Assembly: GCA_031277315.1 (NCBI GenBank)
Contig: JAITMP010000006.1
Coordinates: 1-36,328, forward strand
Length of the DNA stretch: 36,328 bases
Direction: 5' to 3'
DNA from: Zoogloeaceae bacterium
GTDB taxonomy: Bacteria; Pseudomonadota; Gammaproteobacteria; Burkholderiales; Rhodocyclaceae
A model generated the notes under the pieces. The model did no database searches. It was not told the origin of the DNA and was given only the letters and a program-made list of their open reading frames with translations. This document shows positions 8,060-19,000 of this stretch, piece after piece. A program made the translations under genes and the position numbers. Each line of letters begins with the position of its first letter. Position 1 is the first letter of the stretch.

Positions 8060-8935
8060 ATGACATCCGCCTATCTGAAAGATCTCTTCGCGCCCGGCCT
8101 CGGCGAGAAGGAACGCTTCGAGGCCAACAAGCTCGCCAAGCGTCTGCGCCGCAACGTCGGTCAGGCCATCGCCGATTTCAACATGATCGAAGAAGGCGAC
8201 CGCGTCATGGTCTGCCTGTCCGGCGGCAAGGACAGCCACGCGCTGCTCGACATCCTGTTGCAGATGCGCGAAATCGCGCCGGTGCGTTTTGAACTCGTGG
8301 CCGTCAACCTCGACCAGAAACAGCCGGGCTTTCCGGCTCATGTGCTGCCCGAATACCTGCAAGGGCTGAGCATCCCTTTCCACATCGAGGAGCAGGACAC
8401 GTACTCAGTGGTGAAGCGCGTCATCCCCGAGGGCAAAACCACCTGCTCGCTCTGCTCGCGGCTGCGCCGGGGCGTGCTCTACCGCGTCGCCGGCGAATTG
8501 GGCGCCACCAAAATCGCGCTCGGCCACCACCGCGACGACATCCTCGAAACGCTGTTCCTCAACCTGTTCTACGGCGGCAAGCTGAAAGCCATGCCGCCCA
8601 AGCTGGTTTCCGACGACGGTCGTCACATCGTCATCCGCCCGCTCGCCTACTGCCGCGAGCGCGATCTCGAAACCTGGGCCATGCTGCGCCGCTTCCCGAT
8701 CATCCCCTGCGATCTGTGCGGCGCGCAGGAACAATTGAAGCGCAAGGAAACCAAGGCCCTGCTGCGCGATTGGGACAAACGCTTTCCCGGTCGAGTGGAA
8801 AAAATCTTCGCCGCCCTCGGCAACGTCGCCCCCTCCCATCTGGCCGACCCGAAACTCCACGATTTCCGCAGCCTGAAAGCCACCGGCCAGCCCGACCCCA
8901 ACGGCGACCGCGCGTTTGATCCTGAGATGTTTTGA
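8060..8935 (+). CDS. ttcA: tRNA 2-thiocytidine(32) synthetase TtcA (291 aa)
   Basis: PP-loop ATPase that thiolates C32 of certain tRNAs using an iron-sulfur cluster. Seen: PP-loop S-G-G-K-D-S at 54-59; C129-x-x-C132 in T-C-S-L-C-S, and C217/C220 in C-D-L-C, supplying the three cluster cysteines of the family (C129, C132, C220 by position); and the [11 protein letters not shown] signature. Length is normal. The start at ATG 8060 is 4 nt after the folB stop, in the same operon. It ends 6 nt from the stop of slt, a tight convergent pair. Confidence 0.95.
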   Translation: MTSAYLKDLFAPGLGEKERFEANKLAKRLRRNVGQAIADFNMIEEGDRVMVCLSGGKDSHALLDILLQMREIAPVRFELVAVNLDQKQPGFPAHVLPEYLQGLSIPFHIEEQDTYSVVKRVIPEGKTTCSLCSRLRRGVLYRVAGELGATKIALGHHRDDILETLFLNLFYGGKLKAMPPKLVSDDGRHIVIRPLAYCRERDLETWAMLRRFPIIPCDLCGAQEQLKRKETKALLRDWDKRFPGRVEKIFAALGNVAPSHLADPKLHDFRSLKATGQPDPNGDRAFDPEMF

Positions 8936-8941
8936 ACCGAA

Positions 8942-10927
8942 TCACGGCAAATCAGCGATTTTCGGCGCGTTGCCGTTTTGAGGCGGGATGAAGCCGAGGC
9001 GGCGTTTGAGGGATTGCGGCTGGCCGTCGAAGAGGGCGGCGTAGTACACCGTGTTGCTCATCACTTTCTTGACGTAATCGCGCGTTTCGCTGAAGGGGAT
9101 TGTCTCAGCGTAGATAGCGCCTTCCAGCGGCCGCGTGCTGTCGCGCCACCGGCGCGCGCGGCCGGGGCCGGCGTTGTAGGCGGTGGAGGCGAGCACCGGA
9201 TGGCTGTCAAGTTCGTCGAGCACCATCTTCAGGTAATGCGTGCCGATGGTGACGTTGGTGTCGGTGTCCACGGTCTGGCCGGGGTGATAATCCTTGAGGC
9301 CGATTTTTTTCGCCACCCATCGGGCGGTCTTCGGCATCAACTGCATCAGCCCTTTCGCGCCGGCCACCGATTTGGCATTGGTGACGAAGCGGCTCTCCTG
9401 CCGCATGAGGCCGTACACCCAGCCTTGATCGAGTTGCAGCGCGCGCGCTTTCGGCTCGACGTGTTCGCGGAAGGGGGCGAGATAGCGCAGCGAGTAGTCG
9501 TGCAGGGCCAGCGTGCGGTCGGCGGTGTTGATGGCGCGGTCGAAGATTTCCTGCTGGCGCGCAAATTCCGCCGCCGCCAGCAGCTTCGCGTCGTCCATGC
9601 CGCGCAGGGACCAGATCCATTCGCGGACGGCTTCGATGCGCAGGTCGATGCGGAACAGCGCGAGGGCGCGGCGAATGCCCGGCAGGGCGGCGATGGCGTC
9701 GACTTCCACCGCCGAGGGCGCCAGCGCGCGCGACGGCGGCAGAATCGGGCGGCCCAGTTCGTCGTCGGCGAGGTTGCCGTAGAAGTTCGGCTGGCCGGCG
9801 ATGCGCGCGTACAGGGCGCGCGCTTCTTCGCGTTGCCCGAGCGCCTCTTGCGCGCGGCCAAGCCAGTAGATCCAGTCCGGCTGCGCCTGCATCGCCTGCG
9901 GCATGCGTTCGATGGCCGCGCGCACCGCGCTCCAGTTCAGCGCCCGCAATCCGGCGCGCGCTTTCCAGGCGAGTTGCTCGTTGCCGAGCGGCGCGTCGAC
10001 CGCACTGGCGTACCAATTCAATGCTTCCGGCATATGCCGCAGCGCAGCCTGCCAGCCAAGCTGGCCGTAAATGTAGCCGCGGTCGGCGGCGGAAAACTGC
10101 GCTTGCATGCCCTCCCACTGCCGGGCCGCTTGCAGCGGATCGACGCGGGCAACACGCTGGATGGCAAACAGCGCCATCTCGCGGCCTTGGCGGCTGGCGG
10201 CGAAATCCGCCGGCAGCAAGGCGAGGTAGTGCATCGGCTTGTCAGCGATAGCGTCAAGCGTTTTCGCGGCGGGCGCCTGCGCCGCCGGCAGGTATGCCGC
10301 TGTCAACTTGGCGGCGTCGAGTTTTTTGATTTCCAGCAGACGGCGCAGGCGTTCCCAGATGTCATCGACACTCAGGCGCTGGCCGGCGATCAACTGTTCC
10401 ATCAGGGGCAGGCAGGAGGCGGGCAGTTCAACCGCCTCGAACCACAACGGCCGCGCTTCGGCGAGCGCGCCGGTGTCGGCCAGACGCAGGCGGTTTTGCA
10501 GTTCGTAGCAGACCAGTTCCTGATCGGTCTGGACCAGCGGCGCGTATTCCCGCGCGAAGACATCCCACTCGCCGCGCTTGCCGAGCGCCTTCAGCCATTC
10601 GCCGCGCAGCTTGTCGGCGAGATAGCTGCCCGCGTGACGGGAGAGAAAATCGCGCGCTTCATCGTTGCCGGCTTCCGCCAGCCGCAGGCTGAGCAGCCAG
10701 TATTCGGCGTAGGGTTCGAGCACGTTGCCGCGCAGGATTTGCAGCTGCTTGGCAAGCTGAGCGCGGTCGCCGCGCTGCGCCGCCTCTCTGGCGGCGAGCA
10801 CGGCGGCATCGGCATTGCCGGTCGGCGGCGGCAGCGCCGCCAGCGCCGGCGCACATAACACCCCGCATGCCAGCGCGCACAGCAGCCGATGGATTCTATA
10901 TAGTAGCCCTTGCTTCAACTTGCTCAC
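8942..10927 (-). CDS. slt: Soluble lytic murein transglycosylase (661 aa)
   Basis: Periplasmic peptidoglycan lyase making 1,6-anhydromuropeptides. It has a signal peptide at 1-30 (cleavage near A-L-A-A), a long alpha-helical superhelical (U/L-type) region to about 490, and a C-terminal SLT domain with M-R-Q-E-S-R-F (catalytic E511), G-L-M-Q-L-M-P at 526-532 and the A-Y-N-A-G-P-G-R substrate-groove motif. Length agrees with Slt70-type enzymes. The annotated start is a GTG at 10927 with a poor ribosome site; it gives a sensible signal peptide. It is divergent from the 5-formyl-THF cyclo-ligase gene with only 38 nt between starts, so the promoters must overlap. Confidence 0.93.
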   Translation of the reverse strand: MSKLKQGLLYRIHRLLCALACGVLCAPALAALPPPTGNADAAVLAAREAAQRGDRAQLAKQLQILRGNVLEPYAEYWLLSLRLAEAGNDEARDFLSRHAGSYLADKLRGEWLKALGKRGEWDVFAREYAPLVQTDQELVCYELQNRLRLADTGALAEARPLWFEAVELPASCLPLMEQLIAGQRLSVDDIWERLRRLLEIKKLDAAKLTAAYLPAAQAPAAKTLDAIADKPMHYLALLPADFAASRQGREMALFAIQRVARVDPLQAARQWEGMQAQFSAADRGYIYGQLGWQAALRHMPEALNWYASAVDAPLGNEQLAWKARAGLRALNWSAVRAAIERMPQAMQAQPDWIYWLGRAQEALGQREEARALYARIAGQPNFYGNLADDELGRPILPPSRALAPSAVEVDAIAALPGIRRALALFRIDLRIEAVREWIWSLRGMDDAKLLAAAEFARQQEIFDRAINTADRTLALHDYSLRYLAPFREHVEPKARALQLDQGWVYGLMRQESRFVTNAKSVAGAKGLMQLMPKTARWVAKKIGLKDYHPGQTVDTDTNVTIGTHYLKMVLDELDSHPVLASTAYNAGPGRARRWRDSTRPLEGAIYAETIPFSETRDYVKKVMSNTVYYAALFDGQPQSLKRRLGFIPPQNGNAPKIADLP

Positions 10928-10965
10928 CTGTCGTTAACGTTCAACTCCACAATAGCATACCGGGC

Positions 10966-11604
10966 ATGACCGACTTCGCCGATCCGTCCGCGCCGCGCGC
11001 CGTCCGCGCCGCATTGCGCAAACGCCTCATCGCGGCGCGGGAGGCGCTGCCGGCGGCGCTGCATGCGCAACTGTCGCGCAGGATAGAACGGCATCTGGGC
11101 GAACTGGTTGACGCGCTGCGTCCGGCGGCGCTGGCTTTCTGCTGGCCCTTTCGCGGCGAATTCGACGCCCGCGATCTGGTCGCGGCGCGCCTGAATGACG
11201 GACTGGATGGCGGCATGCGCGCCTGTCTGCCGGTCGTCACCGGCGACAACTTGCCGTTGGCATTCCGCGAATGGACGCCGCGCAGCGACATGATCGAAGA
11301 CCGCTACGGCATCCCCGTTCCGGCGCAAGGCGCGGCGCTGTGGCCGGATCTGATCCTGATGCCGCTCAACGCGTTCGACGAAGCCGGTTACCGCCTCGGC
11401 TACGGCGGCGGTTATTTTGACCGCAGTCTGGCCGCGCCGTTCCCGCGCCCGCGCGCCGTCGGCGTCGGCTTCGAGCTGGCGCGCGTCGCCAGCATCCGGC
11501 CGCAGGCCCACGATCTGCCGATGGATTTCATCGTCACGGAAGCAGGCGCGTTCGAAGTCACGCCAAATGGTTTGAGAAATTTTCAGCCGAGGAACATGCG
11601 GTAA
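10966..11604 (+). CDS. 5-formyltetrahydrofolate cyclo-ligase (212 aa)
   Basis: MTHFS-family enzyme converting 5-formyl-THF to 5,10-methenyl-THF with ATP. Seen: N-terminal L-R-K-R-L-I-A-A-R-E-A-L, the mid-protein E-D-R-Y-G-I-P-V-P and the nucleotide-binding G-Y-R-L-G-Y-G-G-G-Y-F-D-R. The ATG at 10966 matches the family N-terminus; a longer frame to 10867 would read through the slt promoter. It is convergent with ilvA, and the two coding regions overlap by 22 nt. Often called ygfA or fau in other genomes. Confidence 0.92.
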   Translation: MTDFADPSAPRAVRAALRKRLIAAREALPAALHAQLSRRIERHLGELVDALRPAALAFCWPFRGEFDARDLVAARLNDGLDGGMRACLPVVTGDNLPLAFREWTPRSDMIEDRYGIPVPAQGAALWPDLILMPLNAFDEAGYRLGYGGGYFDRSLAAPFPRPRAVGVGFELARVASIRPQAHDLPMDFIVTEAGAFEVTPNGLRNFQPRNMR

Positions 11605-13091
11605 GCCGGGTTGGCCGACTCGTCCCACCAGACGTAGCCGAGGCGCTTGAGGAAGGCGCGGAACGCCGGCTTTTCGCCCGGCGGCACCTGCATCCCGGCC
11701 AGCACGCGGCCCGAATCCGCGCCGTGGTTGCGGTAGTGAAACAGCGAGATGTTCCAGCCCGCGCTCATGCTGTCGAGAAAATTCATCAGCGCGCCCGGTC
11801 GCTCTGGAAACTCGAAGCGATAAATCAGTTCGTGCGCCACCGGCGCATGGCCGCCGACCATGTGGCGCACGTGCAGCTTGGCCATCTCGTCTTCGGTCAG
11901 ATCGAGCGTGGCGAGGCCGTGGCGGCGCAGGGTTTCCACCAGCTTCAGCGATTCAGCGCGGCTGCCGACCTGCACGCCGACGAAGACATGCGCCTGGCGC
12001 GGATCGGCATAACGGTAATTGAACTCGGTGATGTTGCGCGCCCCGAGCAGACGGCAGAATTTCCTGAAGCTGCCCGGCGTTTCGGGAATCGTCACCGCCA
12101 GCACCGCCTCGCGGTGCTCGCCCACCTCGGCGCGCTCGGCGACGAAACGCAGGCGGTCGAAGTTGGTATTCGCGCCGGAAGCCACCGCCACCAGCGTCGC
12201 GCCGCGCGGCGCATGTTTCGCCGCCCAAGCCTTGGCGCCGGCGATGGCGAGCGCGCCCGCCGGTTCCAGGATCGAGCGCGTGTCCTCGAAAACATCCTTG
12301 ATGGCGGCGCAGATGGCGTCGGTATCGACACGCACCACTTCATCGACCACTTCCTTGCAGACGCGGAATGTTTCCTCGCCGACCTGCTTCACCGCCACGC
12401 CGTCGGCGAAAAGGCCGACCTGCGCCAGCCGCACACGATGGCCGGCGGCGAGCGAACGCGCCATGGCGTCGGCCTCGACCGGCTCGACGCCGATCACCTT
12501 GATCTCCGGCCGCAGCCGTTTGACATACGCACCGATGCCGGCGATCAGGCCGCCGCCGCCGATGGCGACGAAAATGGCGTGAATCGGTTTCGGATGCTGG
12601 CGCAGAATTTCCATGCCGATGGTGCCCTGACCGGCGATCACCTCCGGGTCGTCGTAAGGATGGACAAACGTCAGGCGGCGTTTCTTTTCCATTTCCAGCG
12701 CATGGCGATAGGCTTCGTCGTAGGAATCGCCCGCCAGCACCACCTCGGCCCCGCGCGCGGCGACGGCGTCGATCTTGATCTGCGGCGTCGTCACCGGCAT
12801 CACGATGGCCGCCTTGCAGCCGAGCCGCCGCGCCGCCAGCGCCACGCCTTGAGCATGATTGCCGGCCGAGGCGGCGATCACGCCGCGCTTGAGCGCCGCC
12901 GGCGCCAGATGCGCCATCTTGTTGTAAGCGCCGCGCAGCTTGAAGGAGAACACTTCCTGCATGTCCTCGCGCTTCAGCAGCAGGGTGTTGTTCAGTCGCG
13001 CGGACAAATTCGGCGCCGGTTCCAGCGGCGTCTCAATCGCCACGTCATAAACCTGGGCGTTGAGGATGCGGGTAAGGTAATCGATAGCCAT
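11583..13091 (-). CDS. ilvA: Threonine ammonia-lyase, biosynthetic (502 aa)
   Basis: PLP enzyme deaminating threonine to 2-oxobutanoate, first step to isoleucine. Seen: PLP-binding lysine K51 in S-F-K-L-R-G-A-Y, S-A-G-N-H-A-Q-G, and the Gly-rich G-G-G-G-L-I-A-G-I phosphate loop. The C-terminal third holds two ACT-like regulatory repeats (E-F-N-Y-R-Y-A and I-S-L-F-H-Y-R-N-H-G), the form feedback-inhibited by isoleucine. The start at 13091 (M-A-I-D-Y-L-T-R-I-L) gives the usual length; an extension to 13256 is not family-like. Confidence 0.95.
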   Translation of the reverse strand: MAIDYLTRILNAQVYDVAIETPLEPAPNLSARLNNTLLLKREDMQEVFSFKLRGAYNKMAHLAPAALKRGVIAASAGNHAQGVALAARRLGCKAAIVMPVTTPQIKIDAVAARGAEVVLAGDSYDEAYRHALEMEKKRRLTFVHPYDDPEVIAGQGTIGMEILRQHPKPIHAIFVAIGGGGLIAGIGAYVKRLRPEIKVIGVEPVEADAMARSLAAGHRVRLAQVGLFADGVAVKQVGEETFRVCKEVVDEVVRVDTDAICAAIKDVFEDTRSILEPAGALAIAGAKAWAAKHAPRGATLVAVASGANTNFDRLRFVAERAEVGEHREAVLAVTIPETPGSFRKFCRLLGARNITEFNYRYADPRQAHVFVGVQVGSRAESLKLVETLRRHGLATLDLTEDEMAKLHVRHMVGGHAPVAHELIYRFEFPERPGALMNFLDSMSAGWNISLFHYRNHGADSGRVLAGMQVPPGEKPAFRAFLKRLGYVWWDESANPAYRMFLG

Positions 13092-13303
13092 GGACAAGCC
13101 TAACAGGCCGCGGCGCTGGCGGGCAAGCCATGTATTTTGACAATGAGAGACAACGCGGCGGCCTTGAACTGCCCGGCATGACCGGCGCAGGTGCAGCTTT
13201 CCCCCAAAATATGCTACCGTCCAGATTCTCGTAGCGCGGCCTTGCCAAGGCTTCAACAGAAACAGTGCGTATTTTCAGGTTTCCGGATTCATTTCCGGGT
13301 TTC

Positions 13304-14797
13304 ATGCGCCCGGCGCATGGTCTTATCCGCCGCCGTCCGGCGGCGCTCGCGCCGACGGTTTTGCTCGCCACCGTCATGGCGGGCTGCGCCGTGGGGCCGG
13401 ATTATCAGCGGCCCGCGCTGCCGCCCGGCGTCGACGCGCCCGCCTTCAAGGAAAGCGGGTTGTGGACGCCCGCCGCCCCCGCCCAGGCCGCCGCCGATGA
13501 GGATTGGTGGAAGGCGTTTAGCGATGCCGATCTCAATGCGCTGGTGGCGCAGGCGAATGCCGCCAACCAGAGCCTGCAACAAGCCGAAGCGCAATACCGT
13601 CAGGCCAAGGCGCTGGTGCAGGGAGCGCAAGCGGCGTTTTATCCGACCGTCGGTTTGGGCGCCTCGATCAACCGCGAGCGCAGCATCGCCAACGGCGCCT
13701 CGTCGGTAAACAATACACACGCCTGGTCATTGCAAGCGGCATGGGAACCCGATCTGTGGGGCGGCGTGCGCCGCCGGGTCGAGGCGGCAAGCGAGAGCGC
13801 GCAGGCCAGCGCCGCTGATCTGGCCGCAGCGCGGCTGGCGGTGCAGGCGGAAGTCGTCAACAACTACCTGCAATTGCGGCTGCTCGATCTGCAAAAGGAT
13901 TTGTACGCGCGCACCATCGAGGGCTATCAAAAATCGCTGGCGCTGACGCAGGCGCAGTACCGCGTCGGCGTCGTCACGCGCAGCGACGTGGCATTGGCGC
14001 GCAACACGCTGGCGGCAGCGCAAGCGCAGGCGATTGATCTCGATCTCGCCCGCCGTCAGACGGAACACGCGCTGGCAGTGCTGCTCGGTCAAGCGCCGGC
14101 GGCATTCTCGCTCGCCCCGGCGCCGCTGGTGGTGACGCTGCCGGCGACGCCGACGGGACTGCCCTCGCAATTACTGGAGCGCCGGCCCGACATCGCCGCC
14201 GCCGAACGCCGTGTGGCGGCGGCCAACGCCGGCATCGGCGTGGCGCAGGCGGCGTATTTTCCCAATCTCACCTTGAGCGCCGGCGGCGGTTATCAGGGGC
14301 TTGGTTTCGGCCCCTGGTTCTCCGCGCCGGGCCGCGTCTGGGCGCTCGGCGCGGCGCTGGCCGGCCTGCTATTCGACGGCGGCGCGCGCGAGGCGCAGGT
14401 GACGGCGGCGCGGGCGGGCTTCGATGCCGCCGCCGCCGCTTACCGCCAGACCGTGCTGAGCGCCTTTCAGGAAGTCGAGGACAACCTGGCCGCGCTGGGA
14501 GAGCTGGAGCAGGAACAGGCGGCGCAGGACGAGGCGGCGCGCGCGGCGCATGAATCGCTGCAAGTTTTACTGGCGCAATACCGCGCCGGCACCGTGCCTT
14601 ATACTTCTGTCATTACCGCGCAATCGCTTGCGCTGACGGCGGACCGCGCCACGCTGCAACTGCAAGGCCGCCAGTTCGCGGCCAGCGTAGCGCTCATCAA
14701 GGCGCTGGGCGGCGGCTGGGATGCGCTGCGCTTGCCCGACGCGGACGAAACCGCGATTTCCGATTCATCTTCTTCCCGTTCTTCTTTCCGTGAGTGA
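13304..14797 (+). CDS. RND efflux outer-membrane factor, NodT/OprM-type lipoprotein (about 497 aa)
   Basis: TolC-like trimeric channel that completes a tripartite pump. It has a signal peptide with lipobox V-M-A-G-C, then the family start C-A-V-G-P-D-Y-Q-R-P, and two OEP repeats rich in Ala/Gln/Leu coiled-coil helices, with the E-R-R-P-D-I-A-A-A-E-R signature in the second. Start uncertain: ATG at 13304 is used; a GTG at 13265 in the same frame adds 13 residues and neither has a clear ribosome site. The fusion protein starts 4 nt after its stop, so all three pump genes form one operon. Substrates are not predictable. Confidence 0.9.
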   Translation: MRPAHGLIRRRPAALAPTVLLATVMAGCAVGPDYQRPALPPGVDAPAFKESGLWTPAAPAQAAADEDWWKAFSDADLNALVAQANAANQSLQQAEAQYRQAKALVQGAQAAFYPTVGLGASINRERSIANGASSVNNTHAWSLQAAWEPDLWGGVRRRVEAASESAQASAADLAAARLAVQAEVVNNYLQLRLLDLQKDLYARTIEGYQKSLALTQAQYRVGVVTRSDVALARNTLAAAQAQAIDLDLARRQTEHALAVLLGQAPAAFSLAPAPLVVTLPATPTGLPSQLLERRPDIAAAERRVAAANAGIGVAQAAYFPNLTLSAGGGYQGLGFGPWFSAPGRVWALGAALAGLLFDGGAREAQVTAARAGFDAAAAAYRQTVLSAFQEVEDNLAALGELEQEQAAQDEAARAAHESLQVLLAQYRAGTVPYTSVITAQSLALTADRATLQLQGRQFAASVALIKALGGGWDALRLPDADETAISDSSSSRSSFRE

Positions 14798-14801
14798 CGC
14801 G

Positions 14802-16064
14802 ATGGACGACGCGCAACAAACCCCGCCTGCTTCCGTTCCACCCCGCCAGCCGCGCCGGATGATGCGCATTGCCGCGCTTGTCGTGGCAGCGGCGGCAATC
14901 ATTCTGCTCGCGCGCTGGCTCTTCGGTTCATCGGCGCAGCCCAAAGCGCCGCCGCCGCCGGTGGCGGTGCGCACGGCGCTGGTGCGGGAAATGCCGGTGC
15001 CCGTGGCGCGCACCGGCGTCGGCACGGTGCTGCCGGTGATGTCGGTAACAGTGAGGCCGCGCGTGGACGGCCAGCTCGACAGCGTCAGCTTCAAGGAAGG
15101 GCAGGACGTGAAGGCCGGTCAGGTGCTGGCGCGCATTGATCCGCGCAGCTATCAGGCGCAACTCGATCAAAGTCTGGCGCAAAAGGCCAAGGACGCCGCC
15201 GCGCTGGTCAACGCGCGCGCCGATCTGGCGCGCTATGAAGAACTCATCAAGGAAGACGCCACCACGCGCCAGACGCTGGACACCCAGCGCGCGCTGGTGG
15301 GCCAGTTGCAGGCGGCGCTGCAAAACGATGACGCGCAAATCCAGCTCGCGCGCGTGAATCTCAGCTATACCACCATCACCGCGCCGATCACGGGGCGGGT
15401 CGGGGCGCGGCTGGTCGATCCGGGCAATATCGTGCACGCGACAGATCCGAACGGGCTGTTGGTCATCAACCAGATTGATCCGATCGCGGTGCAATTCACG
15501 CTGCCGGAAAGCGCCTTTCAGGCCGTCAACGCGGCGCTGCACGCCAGCGCCGCACCGCTCACCGTGGAGGCGCTTGATCGCGGCACGCGCGAGACGCTGG
15601 CCAGCGGCCATCTGGTGCTGCTGAACAATCAGATCGACACGTCCACCGGCACCATCGCGCTGAAGGGCCATTTCCCCAACCCGGAGCACAAGTTGTGGCC
15701 GGGCCAGTCGGTCGACGCGCGGGTGGTGCTGGGCCAGCGCGAGCAGGCGCTGACAATATCCTCGGCGGCGGTGCAGCGCGGGCAGAACGGGTTATACGCC
15801 TATGTCATCGACGCCGAGGGCAAGGCGCAGATTCAGTCGATTCAGGTCGACGAAAGCGACCGTCAGGGCGATGTCGTAATCATCACGCAAGGCTTGTCGG
15901 CAGGCCAGCGCGTAGTGGTCGACGGGCAATACAAACTGACGCCCGGTGTTGCCATCGTGGAAATGTCCGGCGGCGAAAACAGCAACAGCGGTGACAGCAG
16001 CAATGGCAGTAATAGCAGCGATAACGGTAATAGCGACAATAGCGGCAAGAAGGCCGCGCCATGA
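14802..16064 (+). CDS. RND efflux periplasmic adaptor, MdtA-like (420 aa)
   Basis: Membrane-fusion protein linking pump and channel. Seen: N-terminal basic segment and one TM (about 24-43), then V-R-P-R-V-D-G-Q-L and F-K-E-G-Q-D-V-K-A-G-Q-V-L-A-R-I-D-P (lipoyl domain), a helical hairpin with Gln/Ala heptads, and T-I-T-A-P-I-T-G-R-V-G. The MdtA/MuxA class fits the MdtC-like pump beside it. A GTG at 14790 is an alternative start. Odd: the last ~35 residues are an almost pure Ser/Asn/Gly/Asp tail encoded by near-repetitive AGC/AAT/GGC triplets. The stop overlaps the pump's ATG. Confidence 0.9.
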   Translation: MDDAQQTPPASVPPRQPRRMMRIAALVVAAAAIILLARWLFGSSAQPKAPPPPVAVRTALVREMPVPVARTGVGTVLPVMSVTVRPRVDGQLDSVSFKEGQDVKAGQVLARIDPRSYQAQLDQSLAQKAKDAAALVNARADLARYEELIKEDATTRQTLDTQRALVGQLQAALQNDDAQIQLARVNLSYTTITAPITGRVGARLVDPGNIVHATDPNGLLVINQIDPIAVQFTLPESAFQAVNAALHASAAPLTVEALDRGTRETLASGHLVLLNNQIDTSTGTIALKGHFPNPEHKLWPGQSVDARVVLGQREQALTISSAAVQRGQNGLYAYVIDAEGKAQIQSIQVDESDRQGDVVIITQGLSAGQRVVVDGQYKLTPGVAIVEMSGGENSNSGDSSNGSNSSDNGNSDNSGKKAAP

Positions 16065-19000
16065 ATATTTCCGCCGGCTTCATCAAGCGTCCCATCGGCA
16101 CCACGCTGCTGGCGCTGGCGATATTGCTGGTCGGACTGGCGGCCTGGCCGCTGCTGCCGGTGGCGCCGCTACCGCAGGTGGATTTTCCGACCGTGCAGGT
16201 CACGGGCCGCCTGCCCGGCGCCAGCCCGGAAACCATGGCTTCCACCGTGGCGCAGCCGCTGGAGCGCCAGTTTTCGCTGATTCCGGGTTTGGCGCAGATG
16301 ACGTCCACCAGCTCGCTCGGGCTGGCGCAAATCACGCTGGAATTCGAGCTGGATCGTGACATCGACGGCGCCGCGCTCGACGTGCAGACCGCCATCAACG
16401 CCGCTTCCGGCCAGTTGCCCAAAAACCTGCCCAGCCCGCCGAGCTTTCGCAAGACCAACCCGGCCGATTCGCCGATCCTGATTCTGGTCGCGCAGTCGAA
16501 AGTGCTGCCGCTGACCCAGGTCAGCGACTTCGCCGACAACGTGATCGCGCAGCAGATCTCGCGTCTCGAAGGCGTCGGCCTGGTGAACATCTTCGGCCAG
16601 CAGAAACCGGCCGTGCGCATTCAGGTCGATCCGGCCAAGATCAAGGCGCTTGGCCTGTCGCTGGAAGACATCCGCGCCGTGATCGCCAACACCACCGTCA
16701 GCGCGCCCACCGGCACCATCGACGGTGAGCATCAGGCGTTCAACATTTACACCAACGACCAGTTGCTGAACGCCGGGCCGTGGAATGACGCCGTGCTGGC
16801 CTGGCGCAACGGCGCGCCGATCCGCGTGCGCGACGTCGGCGTCGCCGTGGACGGGCCGGAAAACGTCAAGATCGCCGCCTGGGCCAGCAACGGCGGCGCG
16901 GCGCTGCCGGACAGCACCATCATCGACGGGCGCACGGTGATGCTGGCGATTTACAAGATGCCCGGCGCCAACGTGATCGAGACTGTGGATCGCGTCAAGG
17001 CCGCGCTGCCCCGGCTGCTGGAGGCGGTGCCGCCGAGCATGTCGGTATCGGTGTCGATGGATCGCACGCAGACCATCCGCGCCTCGGTGAAGGAAGTGGA
17101 GCTCACGCTGATTCTCTCGATCTGTCTGGTGGTGGCGGTGATTTTCGTTTTCCTGCGCCGCGTCGCGGCCACGCTGATTCCCAGCATCACCATTCCGCTG
17201 GCGATCCTGGGCACGGCGGCGGTGATGTACCTGCTCGACTACAGCCTCGACAACCTGTCGCTGATGGCGCTGACCATCTCGGTCGGCTTTGTCGTGGACG
17301 ACGCCATCGTCATGCTGGAAAACATCTACCGCCACGTCGAGGACGGCATGAAACCGATGGAGGCGGCGCTACAGGGCGCGCGCGAAATCGGCTTCACCAT
17401 CGTTTCGATTTCAGCCTCGCTGATAGCGGTGTTCATTCCGCTGCTGCTGATGAGCGGCCTCGTGGGCCGGCTGTTCCGTGAATTCGCGGTCACGGTGACG
17501 CTGGCCGTCGCCGTCTCGGTGGTGCTCACGCTCACGCTCACACCCATGCTCTGCGCCAAGTTCCTCAAGGGGCATCAAGGCGGCGGCGCGGAAAAACACG
17601 GCAAGCTGTTCAATCTGTTCGAGCGCGGCTTTGATGTCATGCAGGAAGGCTACCGGCGCGGCCTGATCGTGGTGTTGCGCCATCCGTTCGTGACATTGAT
17701 GGTGTTTCTGGTCACGGTGGCGGCGACGGTGGCTTTGTACGTCATCATTCCCAAGGGATTTTTTCCGCAGCAGGACGTCGGTTTCATCTTCGGCTCTGCC
17801 GCGGCGGGGCAAGACACCTCTTCGCAGGCCATGCGCGCGCGCATGCAGCAACTGGCCGACATCGTGCGCAAAGACCCGGACGTGCGCGCCTTCAGCTTCC
17901 AGGCCGGCGCGTCCACTTTCAACTCCGGCAACTTCTTCATGGCGCTCAGGCCGCTCGATGAGGGCCGCGTCCACAGCGCCAGCCAGATCATCGACCGCCT
18001 GCGCCCGCAACTGGAACAGGTCGGCGGCATCAAGCTGTTCATGCAGGCCATGCAGGATGTGCGCACCACCGCGCGGATGTCGCGCACGCAATATCAATAC
18101 ACGCTGGTCGGCGTCGATCTGGAGGAACTCAACGTCTGGGCGCCCAGACTGCTGGAGCGCATGCGCCAGATTCCGCTGCTCACCGACGTCACCTCCGACC
18201 AGCAAAACGCCGCGCCCACCGCCAACGTCACCATCGACCGCGAGCGCGCCGCCAGCTACGGCATCTCGCCGGCGCTGGTCGACGCCACCATCTACAACGC
18301 CATCGGCCAGCGCCAGGTGGCGCAATTCTTCACCCAGCTCAACAGTTACAACGTGATTCTCGAAATCACGCCCGAACTGCAACGTGACCCGCAACTGTTC
18401 AACAAGCTCTACATCACCTCGCCGCTCAACGGCGAGCAGATTCCGCTGTCGACCTTCGTGACGGTCGACACCACCCATACCGGCTATCTGGCGGTCAACC
18501 ATCAGGGCCAATTCCCCAGCGTCACGCTCTCTTTCAACCTCGCCGCCGGCGTCGCGCTCGGGCAGGCCGTCGACGCCATCCACAAAGTGCAAGCTGAAAT
18601 GAACATGCCTGCCACCGTCACCGGCGCTTTCCAAGGCGCCGCGCAAGCCTTCAGCGATTCGCTGCGCACGCAGCCATATCTGATCCTGGCGGCGCTGGTG
18701 TCGGTCTACATCGTGCTCGGCCTGCTCTATGAAAGCTACATCCATCCGCTGACCATCCTGTCCACGCTGCCCTCGGCCGGCGTCGGCGCGCTGCTGATCC
18801 TGATGCTGTTCGGCTACGAGCTGACCGTGATCGCGCTGATCGGCATCATCCTGCTGATCGGCATCGTCAAGAAGAACGGCATCATGATGGTCGACTTCGC
18901 CCTGCACGCCGAGCGCGACAAGGGCATGTCGCCGCGCGACGCCATTTTCGAAGCCTGCCTGCTGCGCTTCCGCCCGATCATGATGACCACCATGTGCGCC

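Noticed and set aside
8978-10858. 626-codon open frame on + strand
   Set aside because: Antisense to slt, whose SLT motifs are clear; no family resemblance.
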